In this document: piece by piece, positions 50,873 through 58,223 of the stretch
How positions within the stretch are numbered: the stretch's first letter is position 1
Layout of the letters: each line of letters begins with the position of its first letter
Source: Mycolicibacterium sp.
Lineage (GTDB): Bacteria; Actinomycetota; Actinomycetes; Mycobacteriales; Mycobacteriaceae
DNA: 64,000 bases
Assembly: GCA_020637165.1 (NCBI GenBank)
Contig: JACJWN010000009.1
Span: 169,318-233,317 of the forward strand
Reading direction: 5' to 3'
Notes under the pieces: generated by a model
The model's input: the letters and a program-made list of their open reading frames with translations, nothing else
Databases searched by the model: none
What the model was told of the DNA's origin: nothing
Position numbers and translations under genes: made by a program

Positions 50873-51640
50873 ATGATCCTGGTGCAGCTGATCACCGCGC
50901 TGAGGCGCCCTCACTCGCGGTCGTTCTGGGCGCGATCCGGAGTCGACACCAGCGCGAGTATCTACGCGAATTACCAGCTAGCACTCCATGTCCGGACCAC
51001 AGCCGGGCGCGAACTTCGATCCGTGGGTCGCGATCCTGGGGTTCCCCTTCATCCCCCCAGGCGATGCGCCACCGCTACAACAGAGTTAGAGATCAAAGCC
51101 GGCGGAGTGGAACATCCCGTGGTGGCAAGGTCACACTGGGCCACCATGCATGACATCAGGTTGACTCAGGCTTCGTGGCTCATGCGGCCGACGCCGACAT
51201 CGGTGGAAATGCGGAAAACCGGATCATCATCGACTCGCGGCACGTCGGACCGGATTCATCGGCATCGAGATCTCACCGTCGAGGGCCCCGCCGAGGACAC
51301 CAATGACGCCACCAGCGCTTACCGAAATCGGAATCTCCGGGCAACGGACTGGTCTTCACCGGCACTGACCAAGGCGGGGATTCGACAAACCGGTCAGCGT
51401 CACGGTCGATCTGTCCATGGCGGGTCGGACCAGACGACGCTGGTCACCCCGACCGGGGTCGTCACCGGACCCAACACCGCCGACCAGGGAGGTGCCGAGA
51501 AGGACCGGCGACCCGCCGTCCTCAGGGCCGTTCAGTAGCATGCCCCGGACAAGCTCCGGTCGGGCTGCGGCCCACCGCCGAGGCGCGCAGGTCGGACATC
51601 ATCATCGAGGGCATCACCGAGGAGGTCACGGTCGGTGGGC
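50873..51640 (+). pseudogene. lmeA: LmeA-like DUF2993 exported protein, frame disrupted
   Basis: Plus strand from ATG 50873: MILVQLITALRR, signal-type start unclear, then FGSRPFLTQ-like region, FSDLRLTQ-like MHDIRLTQASW, IHRHRDLTVEGPAEDTND, GLVFTGT, KPVSVTVDLSMAG and DIIIEGITEEVTVG near the end. Matches the envelope protein LmeA (Rv0817c), needed for lipomannan elongation. Divergent from glnR. Confidence 0.65.
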
Positions 51641-51994
51641 GTGCCACAACCGCCGTCACGGTGTCGCTCCGCGGTACCGAACGACGGCCTGGGACTGGCC
51701 GATTCGGCCTGTCCGTAGCGGGCCGACGGTTATCCATTTCACCACACGCGGTCTGGTGCGGGCCGTGCGCCGCGGTATTGCGCCGCGTCGTTCTCAGGTC
51801 CTCGCCGACAGCTGGCAGGTGGCCCCACGTCAGGGATCGACATGGACGAAGAACCGGCAGCCGCCCGCAGACTCAGTTCTATCGCTGCCGACGACGTTCA
51901 TCTTCGACGCCGACGGCCAGCGCCAGCTGTACCAGTCGGCTGGGGTACCGAAGGCCGCCGACCTTAGAAGGCTCCGGAGCCTCTTTTGAACTGA
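51641..51994 (+). pseudogene. thiX: Thioredoxin-like protein ThiX, frame disrupted
   Basis: WCGPCAAVLRRV (CxxC active site) near 51.76 kb and C-terminal PTTFIFDADGQRQLYQSAGVPKAADL followed in another frame by LEPLL-N and stop 51994. Between lmeA and the sulfur operon, as Rv0816c. Likely a membrane-anchored or cytosolic thiol oxidoreductase. Confidence 0.75.
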
Positions 51995-52023
51995 TGTTGT
52001 TGACGCGACACCCCTGCCCCTGT

Positions 52024-52029
52024 GTAGCA
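52024..52029 (+). promoter_or_regulatory. -10 element of a leaderless transcript
   Basis: TAGCAT ends 8 bp before the GTG at 52038, so the transcript probably begins at the GTG and has no 5' leader. Confidence 0.55.
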
Positions 52030-52037
52030 TCACCGAC

Positions 52038-52130
52038 GTGACGACCCGTCTCGAGCCGATGCTCACCAAGCGCCGCGCAGTCGATCTGTGCCGCATCGCG
52101 GGTTGTTGCTGTTGTTGTTGTAGCTGCTGA
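52038..52130 (+). CDS. Leaderless polycysteine leader peptide (cysteine attenuator)
   Basis: 30 codons from GTG 52038: MTTRLEPMLTKRRAVDLCRIAG followed by six consecutive Cys codons, Ser, Cys, stop. Eight cysteines in the last thirteen residues. Mycobacteria are known to place such leaderless polycysteine ORFs ahead of sulfur-assimilation genes, where ribosome stalling at low cysteine relieves attenuation of the following operon. Here it precedes DUF4395 and sseC by 90 bp. A GC-rich region with a short hairpin (about 52136-52152) follows the stop. It is also the first intact coding sequence after the damaged block. Confidence 0.88.
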   Translation: MTTRLEPMLTKRRAVDLCRIAGCCCCCCSC

Positions 52131-52221
52131 GTCGCCGCGCTTCGCTGCGCGCCGCATTCTTCCCCAGCCGATCGCCAGAGGTCTGTCGTCGTCCGACCTT
52201 GCCAACAACACAGGAGTTTTC

Positions 52222-52737
52222 ATGTCGATCAATACCCAACTCGCCCCGGGCGGTGTGCACGTCCCCGATCAGGTGGATGTGCGCGGCCCCCGCTTCGCGG
52301 CCTGGATCACCAGCGCCGTCCTGCTGGTGGTGCTTCTCGCCTCGGCCGTCAGCACCGCCGCCGCGGGCGCCATCCTGGCCGCGCAGGCCGCGGTGTTCGC
52401 CCTCGGAGCGCTGCGCGGACCGCGCCGGCACCCGTACGGAAAGCTGTTCGCCACGCTGGTGGCTCCCCGCCTCGGACCGGTGACCGAACGGGAACCCGCA
52501 CAGCCGTTGCGGTTCGCGCAATTCATCGGGCTGCTCTTCGCCATTGCAGGAGTCACCGGATTCGCGTTCGGTGCTCCTCTGATCGGTGTGATCGCGGCCG
52601 CGTTCGCCCTGACCGCGGCTTTCCTCAACGCGGCCTTCGGCATCTGCCTCGGCTGCCAGGTCTACCCCCTGGTCGCCCACGTCCGACTGTTCGGCCGACT
52701 TCATCCCCAGCAGGCCCAGACCGAGGCGGGACGGTAG
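52222..52737 (+). CDS. DUF4395 membrane protein of the sulfur operon
   Basis: 171 residues, ATG 52222 with AGGAG at 52212-52216. PDQVDVRGPRFAAWITSAVLLVVLL opens a DUF4395 domain; four hydrophobic helices (about 25-50, 50-70, 100-115, 118-140) with the conserved CLGCQ near residue 150. DUF4395 proteins occur beside thioredoxin-like and sulfurtransferase genes and are thought to act in thiosulfate or sulfur handling at the membrane. First gene after the cysteine leader. Confidence 0.85.
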   Translation: MSINTQLAPGGVHVPDQVDVRGPRFAAWITSAVLLVVLLASAVSTAAAGAILAAQAAVFALGALRGPRRHPYGKLFATLVAPRLGPVTEREPAQPLRFAQFIGLLFAIAGVTGFAFGAPLIGVIAAAFALTAAFLNAAFGICLGCQVYPLVAHVRLFGRLHPQQAQTEAGR

Positions 52738-52740
52738 ATC

Positions 52741-53043
52741 ATGAACTCCACACTTGATCAGCGCACCGCCCTTCCCCAAGGGGTCGATCTGGACAAGGAG
52801 ACGGTGATCATCGGCCGGGTGGTGGACGACTCGGGCCGCACCGTCGGCGGCGCCTCGGTGCGACTGCTGGACGCCGCCAACGAGTTCACCGCGGAACTGG
52901 TGGCGACCGCCGGGGGCGATTTCCGGTTCTTCGCCGCGCCGGGCACCTGGACGGTGCTGGCGCTGTCGGGGTCCGGCCAGGGTGATGTCACGGTGGCACC
53001 CACCGGGGCGGGCCTGCACGAGATCGACATCAAGGTGGCGTGA
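52741..53043 (+). CDS. sseC: SseC-like DUF1416 protein
   Basis: 100 residues, starts 3 bp after the DUF4395 stop. LDKETVIIGRVVDDSGRTVGGASVRLLDAANEFTAELVATAGGDFRFFAAPGTWTVLAL is a DUF1416 beta-sandwich; in M. tuberculosis SseC follows the rhodanese CysA2. No cysA2 gene lies between here and the leader, which is a difference from that arrangement. Role in sulfur metabolism is by association. Confidence 0.88.
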   Translation: MNSTLDQRTALPQGVDLDKETVIIGRVVDDSGRTVGGASVRLLDAANEFTAELVATAGGDFRFFAAPGTWTVLALSGSGQGDVTVAPTGAGLHEIDIKVA

Positions 53044-53113
53044 CGCCACGGGGACGCCCCTGGCGACATCGAGACGACCCTGGCGACATCGAGACGACGT
53101 GGTCTTCGCGCGA

Positions 53114-53119
53114 TAAACT
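53114..53119 (+). promoter_or_regulatory. -10 element for the small membrane peptide gene
   Basis: TAAACT ends 6 bp before GTG 53126, indicating a leaderless transcript. Confidence 0.5.
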
Positions 53120-53125
53120 CCCCCC

Positions 53126-53224
53126 GTGGTGCTTTTCTTCGAGGTTCTGCTGGTGGTGTCGGTCGTCGTGATCACCTGGTTCGCGCTCTACGCGGTCTAC
53201 CGGCTGATCACCGACGAATCGTGA
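53126..53224 (+). CDS. 32-residue single-pass membrane peptide
   Basis: GTG 53126 (a second GTG follows directly): [21 protein letters not shown] forms one transmembrane helix, with the short tail [10 protein letters not shown]. Its stop overlaps the GTG of the next gene by 4 bp (GTGA), and a -10 lies right upstream, so it is very likely translated. Too short for usual gene calls. Function unknown; coupling suggests it is co-made with the nitrobindin-like protein. Confidence 0.7.
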   Translation: MVLFFEVLLVVSVVVITWFALYAVYRLITDES

Positions 53225-53883
53225 GCACCGACGACATCAAGGGCGGCGATGACATCAAGGGCAGCGGTGACCGCGCCGTGGCCGCCGCAGCGGAGCGGGC
53301 CAAGCAGACCGCAGGCCGCAACATCCCGGTCTTCGACGATCTACCCGTGGCCGACACCGCCAACCTGCGGATAGGCGCGGACCTCAGCGACGCGCTGCTG
53401 GCACTGCTGCCACTGGTCGGAGTGTGGCGAGGGGAGGGCGAAGGCCGCGGACCGCACGGCGACTACCGGTTCGGTCAGCAGATCATCGTCTCCCACGACG
53501 GCGCGGACTACCTGAACTGGGAGGCCCGTTCCTGGCGGCTCGACGAGGCCGGCGAGTACCACAGCCCGGGTCTTCGCGAGACGGGGTTCTGGCGGTTCGT
53601 CAACGATCCGGCCGACCCCGGAGAAGCACAGGCGATCGAGTTGTTGCTGGCCCACTCTGCCGGGTACGTCGAACTGTTCTACGGACATCCCCGCACCCAG
53701 TCCTCCTGGGAACTGGTGACCGACGCACTGGCTCGCAGCAAGTCCGGGGTTCTCGTCGGCGGCGCCAAGCGGCTCTACGGCATCGTCGACGGCGGCGACC
53801 TGGCCTATGTCGAGGAGCGGGTGGATGCCGACGGCGGACTGGTGCCGCACCTTTCGGCCCGGCTCTCGAGGTACGTCGGGTGA
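53221..53883 (+). CDS. Nitrobindin-like / FABP-like beta-barrel haem protein
   Basis: 220 residues from GTG 53221. The lipocalin-type motif [20 protein letters not shown] (GxWxGxG) begins the barrel after an N-terminal extension of about 55 residues. Homologous to Rv0813c; members bind haem in the barrel and have been described as nitrobindins/peroxynitrite isomerases. Downstream lipoprotein gene overlaps its stop. Confidence 0.9.
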   Translation: MSTDDIKGGDDIKGSGDRAVAAAAERAKQTAGRNIPVFDDLPVADTANLRIGADLSDALLALLPLVGVWRGEGEGRGPHGDYRFGQQIIVSHDGADYLNWEARSWRLDEAGEYHSPGLRETGFWRFVNDPADPGEAQAIELLLAHSAGYVELFYGHPRTQSSWELVTDALARSKSGVLVGGAKRLYGIVDGGDLAYVEERVDADGGLVPHLSARLSRYVG

Positions 53884-54146
53884 GGCGCCTCACGGCCGTG
53901 GTGGTCGCGTCCGCCGCGCTAGTCCTGTCCGCCTGCTCGTCCACATCGACCGAGCCCGATACCTCCACGCCGTCACCGGCACCCGCGGAGCACGGATCGC
54001 TCGCGGAATGTCTGAAATCGCACGGGGTGACCGAGTCCGGGGGCGCCCCGGCGGTCCCCGGCCCGCCCGCCGGAGTCGACCCCGGCACCTGGGACGAGGC
54101 GATGAAGGCGTGCTCGACATTGGCACCCGGGCCGGCCACATCCTGA
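53880..54146 (+). CDS. Small lipoprotein
   Basis: 88 residues from GTG 53880, overlapping the preceding stop (GTGA). [18 protein letters not shown] is a lipoprotein signal with lipobox LSAC. Mature part is short: Ser/Thr/Pro linker, then [44 protein letters not shown] with two cysteines, a pattern common in small actinobacterial lipoproteins. Function unknown. Confidence 0.82.
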   Translation: MRRLTAVVVASAALVLSACSSTSTEPDTSTPSPAPAEHGSLAECLKSHGVTESGGAPAVPGPPAGVDPGTWDEAMKACSTLAPGPATS

Positions 54147-54161
54147 CCTACGCTGAACACC

Positions 54162-55568
54162 GTGCCCCGCATGTCCAGCGTGGATGCGGCGTTCTGGTTC
54201 GCCGAGACGCCGTCCTGGCATATGCACATCGGGGCACTGGCGATCTGCGATCCGCGTCAGGTTCCCGGCTTCTCGGTCGAGAGTGTGCGCCGGATCGTCG
54301 GTGAGCGCCTGCCCGAACTCCCGCAGTTGCGTTACCGGGTGGCGGAGGCTCCGTTCGGGCTCGACCGGCCGTGGTACGTCGACGAAGACCCCGATCTCGA
54401 GTACCACATCCGCCACATCGCCGTGCCCTCCCCGGGCGGACGGACAGAACTCGACGAACTCGTCGCACGGCTGTGGTCCTACAAGCTGGATCGCGACAAG
54501 CCGTTGTGGGAGATGTGGTTTATCGAAGGCCTCGACGAGGGACGGGTCGCGCTGCTGACGAAGGTTCATCAATCTCTGGTCGACGGGGTGTCCGGCGCCG
54601 GAATCACCGAAATCCTCTTCGACCCGACCCCCGATCCTCGGCCGCCGGCCGAATCAGCCGCACCGCGCGCTCGCAGCAGACCGCCCCGTCCGGAAGTACG
54701 GCTACTCAGCGCCGCCGCCAACCTCGCCCTCGTGACCCCGTACCGCATCGTCCGCCTGGTCGACCAGACGGTGCGCCAGTGGCTGGCCGTGCGAAGTCTG
54801 CCGGAGAAGGCGCCAGGCTATTTCGAGGCTCCACCCAGTCGGTTCAACGCACCGATCTCACAGCAGCGCCGCTTCAGCGCGGCCAGGGTGTCACTGGACC
54901 GCGTGAAGGCGGTCAAGGACGCCTACGGGGTCAAGGTGAACGACGTGGTGTTGGCCACGGTTGCCGGCGCATTGCGGTCCTACCTGGAACGTACCGGTGA
55001 ACTCCCGGCCCGTCCGCTGGTCGCGCAGGTGCCGGTGTCCACCCGCACCAATGCCACGGGGGCCGGTACCGCCATCAGTTCGATGACCGTCGGGCTGCCC
55101 ACCGGGATCGCCGATCCGGCCGAGCGGATTCGCTCAGTCCATCAGGTCTCGCAGGCCGCCAAACAGATGGCCGAGGCGATGACCGCACACCAGATCATGA
55201 GCTTGACCGAGACGACCCCCCCGGGCCTGTTCCGGCTGGCCGCCCGTGCCTACACCGCCAGTCGGCTGGGCGAGAACGTCCCCCCGACCAATCTGGTGGT
55301 GTCCAACGTTCCGGGCTCGTCGATGCCGCTCTACGCGGCCGGGGCGGTACTGGAACGGTTCACCCCGATCGGACCGCTGTTGATGGACGTCGGGCTCAAC
55401 GTCACCTGTTTCAGCTATCGGGGGTGGATGGACTTCGGATTCCTCAGCACACCGGAGATCGCCGGTGACCTCGCGGACCTGGCGGAAGGTATCGAGCCCG
55501 AATTGGCCCGTCTGGAACGAGCCGCCGGCCTGCGCCGCGGTGCAAGTCGGCCGGACCGCCGGAGCTGA
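54162..55568 (+). CDS. Wax ester synthase/diacylglycerol acyltransferase (WS/DGAT) family protein
   Basis: 468 residues from GTG 54162 (ATG 54171 also in frame); TACGCT 8 bp before suggests a leaderless mRNA. N-terminus MSSVDAAFWFAETPSWHMHIGALAI, PLWEMWFIEGLDEGRVALLTKVHQSLVDGVSG, C-terminal NLVVSNVPGSSMPLYAAGA and GLNVTCFSYRGWMDFGF. The family active site HHxxxDG reads HQSLVDG here, the second histidine being Gln. Acyl-CoA-dependent wax ester or triacylglycerol synthesis is the family function; activity of this copy is open. Confidence 0.87.
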   Translation: MPRMSSVDAAFWFAETPSWHMHIGALAICDPRQVPGFSVESVRRIVGERLPELPQLRYRVAEAPFGLDRPWYVDEDPDLEYHIRHIAVPSPGGRTELDELVARLWSYKLDRDKPLWEMWFIEGLDEGRVALLTKVHQSLVDGVSGAGITEILFDPTPDPRPPAESAAPRARSRPPRPEVRLLSAAANLALVTPYRIVRLVDQTVRQWLAVRSLPEKAPGYFEAPPSRFNAPISQQRRFSAARVSLDRVKAVKDAYGVKVNDVVLATVAGALRSYLERTGELPARPLVAQVPVSTRTNATGAGTAISSMTVGLPTGIADPAERIRSVHQVSQAAKQMAEAMTAHQIMSLTETTPPGLFRLAARAYTASRLGENVPPTNLVVSNVPGSSMPLYAAGAVLERFTPIGPLLMDVGLNVTCFSYRGWMDFGFLSTPEIAGDLADLAEGIEPELARLERAAGLRRGASRPDRRS

Positions 55569-55592
55569 GCCGGTCGAGCCCGGACACGGAAC

Positions 55593-55642
55593 GGCCCCCG
55601 AGCCGTGTTGTCCGGGTTGGACGGACCGGGAACTCGGGGGCC
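55593..55642. terminator. Hairpin between convergent genes
   Basis: 10-bp perfect inverted repeat GGCCCCCGAG / CTCGGGGGCC (55593-55602, 55633-55642), 25 bp after the WS/DGAT stop. Could end transcripts from either side. Confidence 0.55.
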
Positions 55643-55720
55643 GGGTAGCTGCCGGGGATTCGCCGACGCGCTCGGGCGCGGGTGACTCCGGCACCGTGGC
55701 GCTGCTAGCGGGCAGCCACC

Positions 55721-55761
55721 TCACATGTCCAAGACGTACTCAATGTTCGGACCACCTCCTT
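55721..55761 (-). other. Perfect Shine-Dalgarno with possible mini-ORF
   Basis: On the minus strand AAGGAGGT (55754-55761) is followed 9 bp later by ATT-GAG-TAC-GTC-TTG-GAC-ATG-TGA (IEYVLDM) and, one base on, by a TTG frame MSTSWTCEVAAR. No longer ORF follows; the hairpin at 55593-55642 comes next. It lies 58 bp beyond the stop of the aminodeoxychorismate-lyase-like gene. Either a short peptide gene or a chance motif. Confidence 0.3.
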
Positions 55762-55818
55762 CCCTGTGTACCGGCGACCGTACCGGTGACGCGTCCTGCG
55801 CGCCACTACTTTTCGCGG

Positions 55819-56721
55819 TCAGCGATCCCCTGCGATCGCGGCCTCGACGAGACGTGCCATCTCGGCGCGCATCGGCGAGGGTGGTAACACCCGCCCGTCG
55901 AGGGTGTGCACCCTGGCCGCCAGCGTGATACTGGAAACCAGCCAGATCCCCTGCGCCGCACCAAGATCATCGGGCCGAAGCGCCTGGTAGTCACAGTCGT
56001 ACCCGGAGTCCCGGGCCACCTCGAACAGCGCCTGCTGGGTGGTGCCGCGCAGAATCGGCCACCACGGCGGCGGGGTCAGCAAGCAGGGTCGGCCGGCGCC
56101 GCCGTCCACGGCGATCACCACCGTCGACCGGGGACCCTCCAGGATGTAGCCGTCCGAACTGACGAAGATGACATCGTCGGCCCCGCGCGCGGCGGCGTGC
56201 CGTAGTGCCGCCATGTTGACCGCATAGGACAGCGTCTTGGCGCCGGCGAGCAACCACGGCATTTCCTGCGCCCCGTCGGCCGGCAGACCCCGCTCCAGCG
56301 CGACCGCGGCCACCCCGTCGCGGCGGGCGGTCCCGACCCGTGCGGCCAGCGGACTGATCGTCAGGTAGGCGGTCGGTCCGGATCCGTTCTCCCGGCCGCG
56401 GCTGTACACCAGCCGCAGCGCGCCTTCCTCCGGCGACCGGGAAGCCCACTGGCGCAACGCGATCGCGATGGCCTCCCGCCAGGCCGCAAGATCGGGCTCT
56501 GGCAGGTCCATCATCGCCGCGGAATGGGCCAGCCGGCGCAGATGCGGCTCCACCAGGCATACCCGCCCCCCGCGCACCAGCAGGGTCTCGAACACACCGT
56601 CACCGCGGACAGCCGCCAGGTCGTCGCCGAACAGCAGGGGACGGTCCGGGTCGTGGACCACACCGTCGAGGGTGACGAGCACCGAGCACCCCGAACCTGA
56701 CGTGGGGCCTGAACTCGACAT
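55819..56721 (-). CDS. PLP fold-type IV aminotransferase, aminodeoxychorismate lyase-like
   Basis: 300 residues: FGDDLAAVRGDGVFETLLVRGGRVCLVEPHLRRL (N-terminal signature), LLAGAKTLSYAVNMAALRHA with the PLP lysine near residue 160, DDVIFVSSDGYILEGPRSTVVIA and LRGTTQQALFEVAR. The family includes PabC (4-amino-4-deoxychorismate lyase, folate) and branched-chain/D-amino acid aminotransferases; Rv0812 at this locus is annotated as PabC-like. Divergent from the YgfZ-like gene, 39 bp apart. Confidence 0.87.
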   Translation of the reverse strand: MSSSGPTSGSGCSVLVTLDGVVHDPDRPLLFGDDLAAVRGDGVFETLLVRGGRVCLVEPHLRRLAHSAAMMDLPEPDLAAWREAIAIALRQWASRSPEEGALRLVYSRGRENGSGPTAYLTISPLAARVGTARRDGVAAVALERGLPADGAQEMPWLLAGAKTLSYAVNMAALRHAAARGADDVIFVSSDGYILEGPRSTVVIAVDGGAGRPCLLTPPPWWPILRGTTQQALFEVARDSGYDCDYQALRPDDLGAAQGIWLVSSITLAARVHTLDGRVLPPSPMRAEMARLVEAAIAGDR

Positions 56722-56760
56722 GGATGCCGAGCCTACTGGCCGGGCTCGTAGAGTTGATGT

Positions 56761-57855
56761 GTGTCAGCCGTTCCCGCACCCGAGGACTCCCCAGACGCCG
56801 GGGCGTTCTGGCACTACGGCGATCCGCTGGGCGAACAGCACGCGGCGGGGCAGTCCGCCGTCGTGGTCGATCGCTCGCACCGGGCGGTGATCACGCTGAC
56901 CGGCGACGACCGGCTGGCCTGGTTGCACTCGATCTGCACCCAGCACGTCAAGGACCTGACCGACGGGGCCTGCACCGAGAATCTCAGTCTGGACGGCCAG
57001 GGCCGGGTCGAGGATCACTGGCAACAGACCGAGTTGGGCACCACCACCTACCTGGACACCGAGCCGTGGCGGGGCGAGCCGCTGCTGGCATACCTGAACA
57101 AGATGGTCTTCTGGTCCGATGTACGACCGGCCGCCGCCGATTTCGGCGTGTTGTCACTGATCGGCCCCCGGTTGACCGATCCGGCCGTGCTGGCCGCCCT
57201 GGGTGTGGACTCACTGCCGGCGGAGTCGAGGGCGCTACCGCTGCCGGGCGGCGGTTTCGCCCGCCGGATGCCGGGCCGGCCCGGGGGACCGGTCGAACTC
57301 GACCTGGTGGTACCCCGACCGGATGTGGCGGCGTGGTTGGACCGACTCGAGACCGCCGGGGTCCGCCGCGCCGGCGTCTGGGCCTACGAAGCGCACCGGG
57401 TGGCGGAGCGGCGCCCCCGCCTCGGGGTGGACACCGACGAGCGGACCATTCCGCACGAGGTCGATTGGATCGGCCCTCCGGGCCTCAGCGCCGTCCATCT
57501 GGACAAGGGCTGCTATCGCGGCCAGGAGACCGTGGCGCGGGTGCACAATCTGGGCCGGCCACCGCGGATGCTGGTGCTGCTCCACCTCGACGGCTCGACC
57601 GAACGGCCCGCGCCCGGCGACCCACTGCTCGCCGAAGGTCGGCGAGTTGGCCGGCTGGGCACCGTCGTCGACCACGCCGACCTCGGTCCCATCGCTCTCG
57701 CCCTGGTCAGACGCGGCCTGTCCGCCGACACCGTGCTGACCACAGGTGGGGTTCACACCGTGTCGGCGGCCATCGACCCCGACACACTGCCTGCGGCCGA
57801 AACCACCGGCGCCGGTCGGCTCGCGGTGGAAAGGTTGCGCGGCGGTGGGCGGTGA
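56761..57855 (+). CDS. YgfZ/GcvT-type folate-binding protein
   Basis: 364 residues from GTG 56761. GcvT-like fold with the YgfZ signature DKGCYRGQETVARVHNLGRPPRML (K249-G-C-Y-x-G-Q-E). YgfZ proteins use tetrahydrofolate to help build or repair Fe-S clusters. Pairing with a folate-pathway-like gene on the other strand is of interest. Rv0811c position. Confidence 0.9.
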   Translation: MSAVPAPEDSPDAGAFWHYGDPLGEQHAAGQSAVVVDRSHRAVITLTGDDRLAWLHSICTQHVKDLTDGACTENLSLDGQGRVEDHWQQTELGTTTYLDTEPWRGEPLLAYLNKMVFWSDVRPAAADFGVLSLIGPRLTDPAVLAALGVDSLPAESRALPLPGGGFARRMPGRPGGPVELDLVVPRPDVAAWLDRLETAGVRRAGVWAYEAHRVAERRPRLGVDTDERTIPHEVDWIGPPGLSAVHLDKGCYRGQETVARVHNLGRPPRMLVLLHLDGSTERPAPGDPLLAEGRRVGRLGTVVDHADLGPIALALVRRGLSADTVLTTGGVHTVSAAIDPDTLPAAETTGAGRLAVERLRGGGR

Positions 57856-57999
57856 GGTTCGCCACGGTTCGCCGTCGGGTGAACGGGCCTGCCAACACTT
57901 CGGGGCACGGCACGGTAAAGTGTGGTCAGGACAAACACGACATTAGATCGGAGCCGCCTGACTTCAGGCCGCTCCGTTATTGCGCGAGGGGGTTCCCCC

Positions 58000-58182
58000 A
58001 TGGGCCGCGGCCGGGCTAAGGCAAAGCAGACCAAGGTTGCCCGAGAGCTGAAATACAGCTCTCCGCAAACCGATTTTGAGCGGCTTCGACAGGAGCTCGC
58101 GGGCTCTGGCGACAGTGCGCCAGGGCGTTCGAGCAACGGATTCGACGACTCGTACGACGACGAGGACGACTGGCGTCGCTAA
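58000..58182 (+). CDS. DUF3073 small basic/acidic protein
   Basis: 60 residues from ATG 58000: GRGRAKAKQTKVARELKYSSPQTDFERLRQEL then an acidic tail (FDDSYDDEDDWRR). DUF3073, conserved in actinobacteria, Rv0810c position, unknown function. Its own promoter is likely in 57900-57990 (TAAAGT near 57915). Confidence 0.92.
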   Translation: MGRGRAKAKQTKVARELKYSSPQTDFERLRQELAGSGDSAPGRSSNGFDDSYDDEDDWRR

Positions 58183-58223
58183 GCCCCCGGGGTTTGGGTT
58201 GCGGCCGAGGACGAGCTTCCCGG

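Noticed and set aside
33500-52037. Reading the region as M. leprae-like reductive evolution
   Set aside because: Damage is confined to contiguous blocks with sharp clean edges, hits tRNAs and essential genes alike, and consists of many tiny indels; sequence error is the simpler explanation, though not proven.
52101-52127. TGT/TGC triplet repeat as a microsatellite
   Set aside because: It is the cysteine run of a leaderless ORF with its own -10, a known regulatory device.
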